NCBI GenBank assembly: GCA_031272415.1
Contig: JAISTU010000171.1
Location: forward strand, 1 to 10,863
DNA from: Bacteroidales bacterium
GTDB taxonomy: Bacteria; Bacteroidota; Bacteroidia; Bacteroidales; WCHB1-69
Direction: 5' to 3'
DNA: 10,863 bases
Below, in pieces: positions 1 to 6,326 of the stretch (within the stretch, counting starts at the first letter, position 1; each line of letters opens with the position of its first letter). The notes under the pieces were generated by a model. The model saw only the letters and a program-made list of their open reading frames with translations. It was not told the origin of the DNA and made no database searches. The position numbers and the translations under genes are program-made.

Positions 1-128
1 AAAAAGAAACCTCCATTGTCCTAAAAATGTGGCAAAAGTTGCAATCAGTTGAAGAAATTCATGCTTTGACGGATATTCCGATGGCTACAATTGAAGAAAT
101 TCTAAAACAAAATGGGATAGTAAGATAA
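1..128 (+). CDS. 3' end of a truncated gene, possibly an Rpn/PD-(D/E)XK transposase-like nuclease
   Basis: Only the last 41 codons are in the window, read from base 3 and ending at the TAA at 126-128. The peptide is charged and helical, with the pattern LKMWQKLQSVEEIHAL followed by TDIPMATIEEILKQNG. This resembles the C-terminal tail of Rpn-family recombination-promoting nucleases, in which a stretch like 'ALKML..G.S.E.I...T.LS.EEI..L' forms a small helix-turn-helix-like end. The catalytic domain would lie upstream of the window, so the assignment rests on the tail pattern alone. A different protein ending in a short helical motif is equally possible. The following gene starts 172 bp downstream on the same strand. 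Confidence 0.4.
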   Translation, partial: KETSIVLKMWQKLQSVEEIHALTDIPMATIEEILKQNGIVR

Positions 129-300
129 AAATTGCGGAAATTTCCAGCAAAAATCCATTCTCCTTTGTTAAAAAAGGTTGAGAATTATCCGATTTTACAA
201 CAATTTTATCCCAAAATGCAAAAAAAGGAATGACAATTGATAATGAAATTTCCTTCACCGTTTTTTGCAATAATCGAAAAAAAATGCCGTTAAAAAAAGC
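129..300. other. Intergenic region before the symporter
   Basis: No gene is supported here. It holds a 10-bp palindrome GGAAATTTCC at 136-145, with a 9-base partial copy at 245-253, and a 13-mer TTATCCCAAAATG at 206-218 that recurs in the same orientation at 1964-1976. No TAnnTTTG-type -7 box was found on the + strand, so the symporter promoter is not assigned. The minus-strand open frame across this region has no recognisable features and is not called. Confidence 0.5.
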
Positions 301-1785
301 ATGAATTTACAAATTGAACACATAGCGATTATATGTTTATCATTTTACACATTACTTTTATTTGTGGTAATGTTTTTTACGGCACGGCGAGCCAATAATG
401 AGACTTATTTTAGGGGCAATCGGCGGTCGCCGTGGATGGTTGTTGCCTATGGAATGATAGGGGCATCTTTGTCCGGTGTAACAATGCTTTCGGTGCCGGG
501 CGATGTTTTTAAAACGCAATTTACCTATTTTGCCATTGTATTGGGCTACATTTTGGGCTATATTGTGATAGCAAAAGTGCTTTTACCGCTCTATTATCGC
601 CTAAATTTGACATCAATCTACACCTATTTAGAAGAAAGATTTGGCAAATATTCCTACAAAACGGGGGCATTCTTTTTTATATTGTCTCGCATATTGGGGT
701 CTGCATTGCGTATGTATCTGATAATCTTTGTATTACATGCATTTGTATTCAGTCATCTTAATATACCTATTTATGTGATTGCCATAGTTTTTATAGGAAT
801 TATTTTTTGTTATACATTTTTGGGTGGCATAAAAACGATTGTTTGGACTGATACTTTGCAAACAACTTTTATGTTGGCGGCATTGGTAATGATTATGGTT
901 ATGATTGGGCAAAATTTGAACATGCCGTTTAAAGATATTTTTGCAGAAATGAAACAAAGTGGCTATACCACCATTTTTAATATGGACTGGAAAAGTGGTA
1001 CATTTTTTGTAAAACAAATTTTGTCGGGCATGTTTATCACTATCACAATGACGGGTTTAGACCAAGATATGATGCAAAAAAATCTCAGTTGTAAAACGCT
1101 CAAAGAATCGCAAAAAAATATGTTTTCATTTACAGGTATTTTAGTGATTGCCAATATGTTATTTCTCATAATGGGGGGGATGTTGTGCGTTTTTGCGGCT
1201 CATAAGGGAATTGATTTGGCAAATATGCCTAAAACGGACAACCTTTTACCTACCGTTGCCTTGCATTATCTTTCTCCTGTGGCAGGCATTACCTTTATTT
1301 TGGGGCTGATTGCGGCAGGCTATTCAAGTGCAGACGGCACACTCGCTTCGCTAACAACAGTAGTTTGTGTAGATTTCCTTTCTATCAATAAATCCAATGC
1401 CACTGAAAAACAAAAAATACGATTAAGATGGCTTATTCACGTGATTATTAGTGGTTTATTTTTAGCCATTATACTCTTTTTCTCACGCTTTCATAGCGAT
1501 GCTTTGATACGAATTTTGTTTAAAATAGCAGGCTATACTTACGGACCTTTGCTTGGTCTTTATACTTTTGGCATGTTTACAAAGCGAAAAGTAAAATATG
1601 AAAAAATGGTACCTCTTATCGCCATTATATCTCCCTTAATTTGCTATATTTTAAACATGTATTCCAAAGACTTATTTTGGGGCTATGAATTTGGTTTTGA
1701 ATTGCTGTTAGTCAATGGATTGCTAACATTTATCGGACTTTGGATAATCAGTAAAAGAGTGCAGAGAACAGAGTGTAGAGTGTAG
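301..1785 (+). CDS. Sodium:solute symporter (SSS family)
   Basis: A 494-residue inner-membrane protein that probably takes up a solute driven by Na+. It is almost wholly hydrophobic with about 13 predicted membrane helices, the usual SSS/LeuT-fold number and length. Family signatures are GMIGASLSGVTMLSVPG at 51-67 (helix 2), YTFLGGIKTIVWTDTLQ at 171-187 (the classic SSS 'GG.....WTD..Q' motif), and GYSSADGTLASL at 340-351, where the Ser/Asp residues match the Na2-site helix. The substrate cannot be read from sequence; sugar, sialic acid, proline and pantothenate carriers share this fold. The start is the first ATG after an in-frame gap, with no strong ribosome binding site. The last ten codons (VQRTECRV) are encoded by a 7-bp tandem repeat that also supplies the TAG stop, so the C-terminus may vary among strains. 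The gene stands alone and converges on the efflux operon. Confidence 0.9.
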   Translation: MNLQIEHIAIICLSFYTLLLFVVMFFTARRANNETYFRGNRRSPWMVVAYGMIGASLSGVTMLSVPGDVFKTQFTYFAIVLGYILGYIVIAKVLLPLYYRLNLTSIYTYLEERFGKYSYKTGAFFFILSRILGSALRMYLIIFVLHAFVFSHLNIPIYVIAIVFIGIIFCYTFLGGIKTIVWTDTLQTTFMLAALVMIMVMIGQNLNMPFKDIFAEMKQSGYTTIFNMDWKSGTFFVKQILSGMFITITMTGLDQDMMQKNLSCKTLKESQKNMFSFTGILVIANMLFLIMGGMLCVFAAHKGIDLANMPKTDNLLPTVALHYLSPVAGITFILGLIAAGYSSADGTLASLTTVVCVDFLSINKSNATEKQKIRLRWLIHVIISGLFLAIILFFSRFHSDALIRILFKIAGYTYGPLLGLYTFGMFTKRKVKYEKMVPLIAIISPLICYILNMYSKDLFWGYEFGFELLLVNGLLTFIGLWIISKRVQRTECRV

Positions 1786-1812
1786 AGTGTAGAGTGCAGA
1801 GTGCAGAGAATT
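1757..1812 (+). repeat. 7-bp tandem array (GAGTGTA/GAGTGCA) across the symporter stop codon
   Basis: Eight consecutive 7-base units in register: GAGTGCA, GAGAACA, GAGTGTA three times, GAGTGCA twice, then the decayed GAGAATT. The first four units are coding and the symporter stop TAG (1783-1785) straddles units 4 and 5. Three GAGTGTA units are 21 bases, and because 7 and 3 are coprime every plus-strand reading frame through an extended GAGTGTA run meets TAG once per 21 bases. Gain or loss of units would therefore change only a few C-terminal residues. Arrays of this kind mutate by replication slippage. Confidence 0.9.
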
Positions 1813-1822
1813 GCTAAAAAAA

Positions 1823-1930
1823 CTCCTTTGCTTTTTCTAAAAAGTTCTTCTACTTTTCTAAAAACTTCTTCTACTTTTTCTAAAAACTTCTTCTACTTTT
1901 TTTGAAAAACTTCTTTTACTTTTTAGAAAA
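1823..1930. repeat. T-rich imperfect tandem array, about 22-bp unit
   Basis: About five imperfect copies of a unit resembling CTTCTTCTACTTTTTCTAAAAA lie head to tail. The two best copies start at 1865 and 1887 and differ by an extra base and a C-to-G change. Outer copies are shorter or have CTTTTACT or CCTTTGCT in place of CTTCTACT. No open frame of note uses it. It begins about ten bases after the 7-bp array and belongs to the same repeat-dense block. Confidence 0.8.
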
Positions 1931-1996
1931 GTTGCTTACGAATGGGTAATGTTTTTTTTCAACTTATCCCAAAATGTAATAAAAAGGGCTTTATAA

Positions 1997-2041
1997 AATC
2001 ATGCTAATCATATAAATCTTATGAAAATCAGTGGTTCAGAC
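1997..2041 (+). repeat. 9-bp-periodic intergenic motif ending in GTGGTTCAGAC
   Basis: Three clear 9-base units, AATCATGCT, AATCATATA and AATCTTATG, are followed by the looser AAAATCAGT and GGTTCAGAC. From memory, similar AATCxTxxx runs ending in AATCAGTGGTTCAGAC are scattered between genes of many Bacteroidota, so this may be one copy of a dispersed repeat. That recollection could not be checked here. The unrelated minus-strand gene is not involved. Confidence 0.55.
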
Positions 2042-2048
2042 AATACAA

Positions 2049-2076
2049 GTAAAGACGGTGCATGCACCGTCTCTAC
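2049..2076. repeat. Near-perfect 28-bp palindrome
   Basis: The core AGACGGTGCATGCACCGTCT (2053-2072) is a perfect 20-base palindrome. It extends to 28 bases (GTAA...CTAC) with one mismatched pair (2052/2073). Palindromes of the form GTAGAGACG-N-CGTCTCTAC are, from memory, common dispersed elements in Bacteroidota and Cyanobacteria. As RNA either strand would fold into a strong hairpin of about 12 pairs, but no T-run follows on either side, so a terminator role is uncertain. Confidence 0.85.
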
Positions 2077-2079
2077 ACT

Positions 2080-2100
2080 AACTTTCCACTCTCCACTCTC
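2080..2100 (-). repeat. Inverted copy of the 7-bp repeat beside the adaptor stop
   Basis: Read on the minus strand, two units GAGTGGA follow each other (2098-2085) and then decay into AAGTTAG. Each differs by one base from the GAGTGTA unit of the array at 1757-1812, which lies on the opposite strand. The copy starts about four bases after the adaptor stop codon (2103-2105). The two arrays thus form a loose inverted pair around the intergenic region and could pair over about 12 bases with one mismatch. Confidence 0.7.
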
Positions 2101-2102
2101 AA

Positions 2103-3152
2103 TTAAAAAGAGGGTTGTGCATCGGTGGGGGATTGTACAATTTCTATTTTTTTACCGTCTACTAAACGGGCTTGTCCTACCACAATCAATTGGTCGCCAA
2201 CATGAATGCTGTCGCAAACAAGTTCCACTCTTTCGTCAAAACGTTGTCCCAAAGACACCTCATAACGCTTTGCAACTCCATTATTATTGACAAACACATA
2301 TCGATTGTTTGCCCCTTGCATTTTCAAAATGGACTGATAAGGCACCAAAACTGTTTCATCTTTACCCAGATTTAGTTTTGCTTTCACAAACATACCCGGT
2401 CTTAACTGCTCTTTACCGTTAGGGATTTTGAGTTTAACTTGAAAACTATGGCTTTGAGGGTCAATAGTCGGATAAACCGTTTCTACTGTTGCCGTAAAGG
2501 TTTGAGAGGGATAAATTTCAGAATAAATTTCTACTTTCATACCCGTTTTGACGGCAGGATAATAGGCTTCCGGCACATTAACAAATGCTTTCAAAGTTTG
2601 CAATTGTGTCAAAGTTAATATCGGCAATGCAGGTGAATACATTTCGCCATCTTCGTAATTTTTGGCGGCAATAATACCCGAAAAACCTGCCTTAACAAAA
2701 GTGTTTTCTTGCAAAAAAGCAATATTTTCTTTCAACACATCCAACTGACCTTTCAATTGGTCATACGCCTGCTTGGACGCACTACCTGTTTTGGAAAGTG
2801 CATCAATCCTATCAAACTCAACTTGCACATTTTGCAGTTGAATTTTGGCACTGTTGAGTTGGTTTTGGTCCATTCTAATCAAAAGTTGTCCTTTGCTCAC
2901 ACGCGTACCTACATCGGTAAAAATATGCTCAATTTTTCCGCTCAATGAAGGTGAAATTTTCATCTCTTCATAGCCTTGCAATGTGGCAGAAAATTCCAAT
3001 TCACGTGTAATTTCTTCTTTTGCAAGCGTCTGAACTTCAACTTTTTCTGTTTTGTCTTCTACTTGTACTTTTTCTTTATTCTCACGAGTACAACCGATTG
3101 TTATTGAGGCAATTATGCCTGTTACTACTGTTATGTATTTTATTTTATTCAT
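2103..3152 (-). CDS. RND-type efflux periplasmic adaptor (HlyD/AcrA family) lipoprotein
   Basis: This 349-residue protein would link an inner-membrane pump to the TolC channel. The N-terminus has a lysine, a hydrophobic stretch and a lipobox ending IGC, with Cys21 the likely lipid anchor. The family order follows: first lipoyl half at about 55-95 (SPSLSGKIEHIFTDVGTRVSKGQLLIRM), a short coiled-coil hairpin at about 98-148, second lipoyl half at about 150-182 (FVKAGFSGIIAAK...GEM), a beta-barrel at about 185-265 containing LRPGMFVKAKL, and a membrane-proximal domain to the end (VPYQSIL...RYVFV). Length is normal for AcrA/MexA-like adaptors and nothing appears broken. It lies 58 bp after the methyltransferase and shares the strand with the TolC and TetR genes. 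The pump gene expected next is missing: the adaptor ends at a repeat block and a convergent gene. Confidence 0.92.
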   Translation of the reverse strand: MNKIKYITVVTGIIASITIGCTRENKEKVQVEDKTEKVEVQTLAKEEITRELEFSATLQGYEEMKISPSLSGKIEHIFTDVGTRVSKGQLLIRMDQNQLNSAKIQLQNVQVEFDRIDALSKTGSASKQAYDQLKGQLDVLKENIAFLQENTFVKAGFSGIIAAKNYEDGEMYSPALPILTLTQLQTLKAFVNVPEAYYPAVKTGMKVEIYSEIYPSQTFTATVETVYPTIDPQSHSFQVKLKIPNGKEQLRPGMFVKAKLNLGKDETVLVPYQSILKMQGANNRYVFVNNNGVAKRYEVSLGQRFDERVELVCDSIHVGDQLIVVGQARLVDGKKIEIVQSPTDAQPSF

Positions 3153-3210
3153 TGATAGTTTATTTTATTCTATTTGTCTATTATATATTCTATTTTTTTT
3201 ATTCTATTCT
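3153..3210 (-). other. AT-only repetitive leader of the adaptor gene
   Basis: The 58 bp between the methyltransferase stop and the adaptor ATG is almost pure A/T and repeats a unit like AATAGAATAAA about three times on the coding strand. No Shine-Dalgarno sequence and no TAnnTTTG box were seen. It is by far the longest gap in this otherwise tightly packed operon, so it may mark a junction between the inserted restriction-modification genes and the original operon. Confidence 0.5.
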
Positions 3211-4110
3211 TTATTCAAATTGAAAATTCATTTGGTTTAAATAAGGTTGCAATCTTTTGTTCGCTATATCAATATATTCTTGCGAAATATCATAGCCAAC
3301 ATATTTTCTATCTGATTTTAAAGCAGATACGGCAGTTGTTCCGCTCCCCATAAATGGATCTAATATTATATCATTTTTAAAGGAATACAGTTGTATCAAT
3401 CTGTATGGTAATTCTTCTGGAAAAGGTGCAGGATGTCCAATTCGTCTTGCACTTTCTGCATTCATTGTCCAAATAGATTTTGTCCATTCCATAAATTGTT
3501 CTTTGGAAATGGTATTGTCTTTTTTGGGGCGACAGTATTCTCCCTTTGAAAAAACTAAAATATATTCATGTATATCTCGCAAAATGGGATTTGAGGCACT
3601 TTGCCAACTTCCCCATGCTGTTGACGGACTTGCGCTTGCCGCTTTGTTCCAGATAATTTCACCTCGCATATTAAAACCTATATCAATCATCATTTTTGAT
3701 ACATAATCAGATATAGGAATGTAGGGTTTACGTCCTAAATTAGCAATATTTATACATGCTCTACCTCCATTTATAAGTACTCTATATGTTTCCTCAAATG
3801 ATTTTTTTAGAAGTCTTAAATACTCGTTTAACGATAAATCATCATCATATTCTTTTGAAACATTATACGGTGGAGAAGTAATCATTAAATGCACAGAATT
3901 ATTAGGTAATTCTTTCATGTTTTCAGCAGAACCTAAAATAATTTTATTTTCTAATTCAATCGGAAAATGATTTTCCGTTTTGTCTAAAACTTTTTTTTCT
4001 TCTAATTCTGCATACAATTTTGAGTTATAGAATTTTGAACTATCATGATTGATGCGTCCGTTTGTTCCAAAGGCACTTGTACTTGTTCCTATTTTTAATT
4101 TTGTTCCCAT
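3211..4110 (-). CDS. Type II DNA methyltransferase, beta-class amino-methylase (likely N4-cytosine)
   Basis: This 299-residue enzyme transfers a methyl group from S-adenosylmethionine to a base amino group, protecting host DNA from the neighbouring endonuclease. The catalytic motif IV TSPPYN is at 78-83 and the AdoMet-binding motif I DPFMGSGTT at 251-259. Catalytic-before-AdoMet order defines the beta class. HPAPFP at 226-231 is motif X and YVGYDIS at 270-276 motif II. TSPPY rather than DPPY favours N4-cytosine, though N6-adenine is not excluded. Target recognition probably lies in about 90-225, including GSWQSASNP at 167-175. The N-terminal GTSTSAFGTNGRINHDSSKFYNS stretch is typical of this subgroup. 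The start lies one base after the endonuclease stop, so the pair is almost certainly cotranscribed and perhaps translationally coupled. The target sequence cannot be read from the protein. Confidence 0.92.
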   Translation of the reverse strand: MGTKLKIGTSTSAFGTNGRINHDSSKFYNSKLYAELEEKKVLDKTENHFPIELENKIILGSAENMKELPNNSVHLMITSPPYNVSKEYDDDLSLNEYLRLLKKSFEETYRVLINGGRACINIANLGRKPYIPISDYVSKMMIDIGFNMRGEIIWNKAASASPSTAWGSWQSASNPILRDIHEYILVFSKGEYCRPKKDNTISKEQFMEWTKSIWTMNAESARRIGHPAPFPEELPYRLIQLYSFKNDIILDPFMGSGTTAVSALKSDRKYVGYDISQEYIDIANKRLQPYLNQMNFQFE

Positions 4111-4111
4111 G

Positions 4112-4972
4112 TTAATTAAGAATTAAAGTTAAAAATTTTTCGGCTCTTTGAATATCATTGGGTTCTTGAGCAGATATTTTTATCAATTTACCAAGTTTAG
4201 ATTTGGGCATCATTGCAGAAAAATAATTAAAGTCATTGTCTAATAATTTCTTACAATTATCAAACAATTGGTTTTCGTTCAATACTGTACAAAAGCCTAA
4301 ATTTGGCGATTCTTTAAAGAATTCTATATCGGTAGGCTGTGGATTTAATGACCAAAGACCTTGAATTACACCAGACTGCTTTAAAAAGTCAACTTTTTTA
4401 ACATAATTATACGTAATAGGGGTATTTCCTAAAATAATAATTGGTATTTTAGTTGACGCTCGCCCTGAAACTCTTATATTAATTGATTTTCCTATCGCTT
4501 TGAGCATGGAGTCAGATCGTAAAAGAGAAGGGTTGCCTTTATGCTGTGTATAATCCCCAATCAATTGAATGTTATTTTGGTTTATGTATTTATAATTTGA
4601 AACTATGCTCATCTTAATTTCAAAAAGTAATTTAATATTTTCTGCGGATTGATTTATTTGATTAGTTGTGCAAAATGCCAAATCGGCACTTGACTGCCTG
4701 GTTAATCCTAACTCTTCGCATACAACGCCATTAACGGCATGCAATTTTAATTGTTGTGCAATAGGCTGAAACAAATCTTTACACCATTTTTCTGTAAATT
4801 GTCCAATTAATGAATTTCTACTTTGCAGTGTTTGTCCCTCTGTATCAATTTCTTTGGGAACGTATGCAAAGTATCCACTCTTTAGATGATAAAATAATTG
4901 TTCTGGCGTTGCAAAACTTTTCAATGCTTCTTTAAAAAACTGTATTTCAGATTGATTATTCCAAAGTGCCAT
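4112..4972 (-). CDS. Type II restriction endonuclease (PD-(D/E)XK fold)
   Basis: This 286-residue protein is called a restriction enzyme from its position directly before a modification methylase and from a PD-(D/E)XK-like active site: Asp97 in SSADLAF, then Glu118 and Lys120 in LLFEIKMS. Glu61 in the helix QFTEKW may be the additional N-terminal acidic residue many such nucleases carry. A conserved-looking block GNPSLLRSDSMLKAIGKSINIRVS at about 146-169 precedes a beta strand IPIIILGNTP, as in several type II enzymes. No signal peptide or membrane segment is present. The specificity is not recognised, and neither BglII-like nor Cfr9I-like identity can be claimed. It starts 13 bp after the TolC-type gene and has no separate control (C) protein. 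The frame is intact, so the pair is probably active. Confidence 0.82.
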   Translation of the reverse strand: MALWNNQSEIQFFKEALKSFATPEQLFYHLKSGYFAYVPKEIDTEGQTLQSRNSLIGQFTEKWCKDLFQPIAQQLKLHAVNGVVCEELGLTRQSSADLAFCTTNQINQSAENIKLLFEIKMSIVSNYKYINQNNIQLIGDYTQHKGNPSLLRSDSMLKAIGKSINIRVSGRASTKIPIIILGNTPITYNYVKKVDFLKQSGVIQGLWSLNPQPTDIEFFKESPNLGFCTVLNENQLFDNCKKLLDNDFNYFSAMMPKSKLGKLIKISAQEPNDIQRAEKFLTLILN

Positions 4973-4985
4973 TATAGTGCGTTTT

Positions 4986-6314
4986 TTAGTTTTTGTTATT
5001 CAATAAATTTTCTAAAGCAATTTGTGCGTTTAACATATTGAGCATTGCTTGAATATATGTACTTTGTGCAGCGATTAAGTTGTTGCTGGCATTGGTTAAA
5101 TCCGAACTTGAGGCAGTTCCGTATTTAAATTTGTTGGTCATATTTTCAAAAACTCTTTGTGTAACGTCAATATTATTTTTTTGATTTTCATACTCATCCA
5201 TTGCCGAAGCAAGGTCATAACGCAATTGTTTATCATTTGTACGCAACGCATTTTCGGTATCAGAGATGGTGTTTTCCATTATTTTTTCAGCAATTTGTGC
5301 CTCTCGCACTTTGGCTGCTCTGGCTCCACTTGACCAAAGTGGAATTGACAAATTGACACCCAATACATTGGGCGGGGTCATGTTAAATCCCTCCTCTTTC
5401 CCAAAATAAGTTTTATATGTATATTGATAAAACCCTGTAATTGAGGGTAAATATTCCATTGCTGCCATTATGGTCTGCCTTTTTGTCAGTTCCTTATTTT
5501 TCATTAGCAATTGATAGGAAAAATTATTGTTAATATTAAAATCGGACTGCAACAAATTTTCTGCCGTTTGCGGATTGATAACTTTATCTATATTATCAGT
5601 GAGCGTAATGGGGGTGTTGATGTCAACGCCCAGCATCAAACGCAATGAATTATAGCATGTTTCAATTGCCCTTTTGGATGCCGAAATACGATTGAGCATA
5701 GACGATACTTGTATTGAAATTTGGTCAGCATCTATTTGCTCAATAGCACCTGCTTTGACAGCATTTTCAGTTATTTCACTCAATCTCAATAAATTAGAAT
5801 GACTTGAGTCTAACAAAACTTGTGTTTTTTCCATCACTAAAATGGAGGCATAAATTTGAGAGACTTGCGAACGAATGTTCTGCATAGATTGTTGCTGTTG
5901 AATGTTTGTCATCTCAATAGCAATTTTTTTCAAAGTAGTCCCCACAATTTGCGCCCCGCTGAGCGTAACAGACGCTTGAATGCCTAATGTTCCGTTAGGG
6001 TTCATCGGTATTTTCATAGGAAGTCCCCCCATGCTGATTTCGCTTTCGTATCCTAAATAATTCTGATAATCGAAAGTCATGTTGGCTTGTGGCAACATGG
6101 TGGCAAGTGTTTGCCATTGAGAAGCCTTTGCTTTTTGCACTTCCAAAGACGCATTACGCAAGGTGCGATTGTTGTCAATGGCATACTGTGTCGCCTGTTC
6201 CAATGAAAGCGATAATCCTGTTGTTGTATTTTGCCCCAAAATTGTCATCTGGAAAAATACTGCTAATACATTTGTAATCAATAACTTACTGTTTATCTTA
6301 ATTTTTATCATCAA
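4986..6314 (-). CDS. TolC-family outer-membrane efflux protein
   Basis: This 442-residue protein forms the trimeric outer-membrane channel and periplasmic tunnel for a tripartite exporter. A signal peptide is visible: MMIKIKINSK, a hydrophobic stretch, and a likely cut at TILG-QNTT near residue 28. The mature part starts SLEQATQYAIDNNRTLRNASLEVQKAKASQWQ, the usual start of an OEP repeat, and has a second repeat from about residue 260 (NFSYQLLMKNKELTKRQ...). Long amphipathic helices rich in Q, N and A alternate with short beta segments such as GFYQYTYKTYFG. The end, NLIAAQSTYIQAMLNMLNAQIALENLLNN, matches the family's last helix. Length is normal. It lies 12 bp after the TetR-type gene, so the regulator probably controls it. 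The adaptor that should follow is displaced by 1.8 kb of restriction-modification genes. Confidence 0.93.
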   Translation of the reverse strand: MMIKIKINSKLLITNVLAVFFQMTILGQNTTTGLSLSLEQATQYAIDNNRTLRNASLEVQKAKASQWQTLATMLPQANMTFDYQNYLGYESEISMGGLPMKIPMNPNGTLGIQASVTLSGAQIVGTTLKKIAIEMTNIQQQQSMQNIRSQVSQIYASILVMEKTQVLLDSSHSNLLRLSEITENAVKAGAIEQIDADQISIQVSSMLNRISASKRAIETCYNSLRLMLGVDINTPITLTDNIDKVINPQTAENLLQSDFNINNNFSYQLLMKNKELTKRQTIMAAMEYLPSITGFYQYTYKTYFGKEEGFNMTPPNVLGVNLSIPLWSSGARAAKVREAQIAEKIMENTISDTENALRTNDKQLRYDLASAMDEYENQKNNIDVTQRVFENMTNKFKYGTASSSDLTNASNNLIAAQSTYIQAMLNMLNAQIALENLLNNKN

Positions 6315-6326
6315 TATTTTATTTTT

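Larger units (their letters stand above)
1786..2102. other. Repeat mosaic between convergent genes
   Basis: This 317-bp stretch has no gene. In order it holds the end of the 7-bp array, the 22-bp T-rich array, a 13-mer (1964-1976) that also occurs before the symporter, a 9-bp-periodic motif (1997-2041), a palindrome (2049-2076) and two inverted 7-bp units (2085-2098) that end just short of the adaptor stop codon. No intrinsic terminator with a GC-rich stem and T-tract is clear, although the palindrome could form a hairpin in transcripts from either side. Confidence 0.8.

Noticed and set aside
85..270. A 61-codon minus-strand open frame before the symporter
   Set aside because: It overlaps the end of the partial plus-strand gene, has no recognisable domain, and the stretch is better explained as intergenic DNA holding short repeats.
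733..1169. Minus-strand open frames of 68-94 codons inside the symporter
   Set aside because: They lie opposite a clear membrane transporter gene, have no recognisable domain, and are explained by its codon bias.
1757..1930. A CRISPR array
   Set aside because: The units are 7 or about 22 bp, contiguous with no unique spacers, and there are no cas genes.
2021..2375. Plus-strand open frames overlapping the end of the adaptor gene
   Set aside because: They start in the repeat block and run antisense to the adaptor's last domain. No start signal or protein feature supports them.
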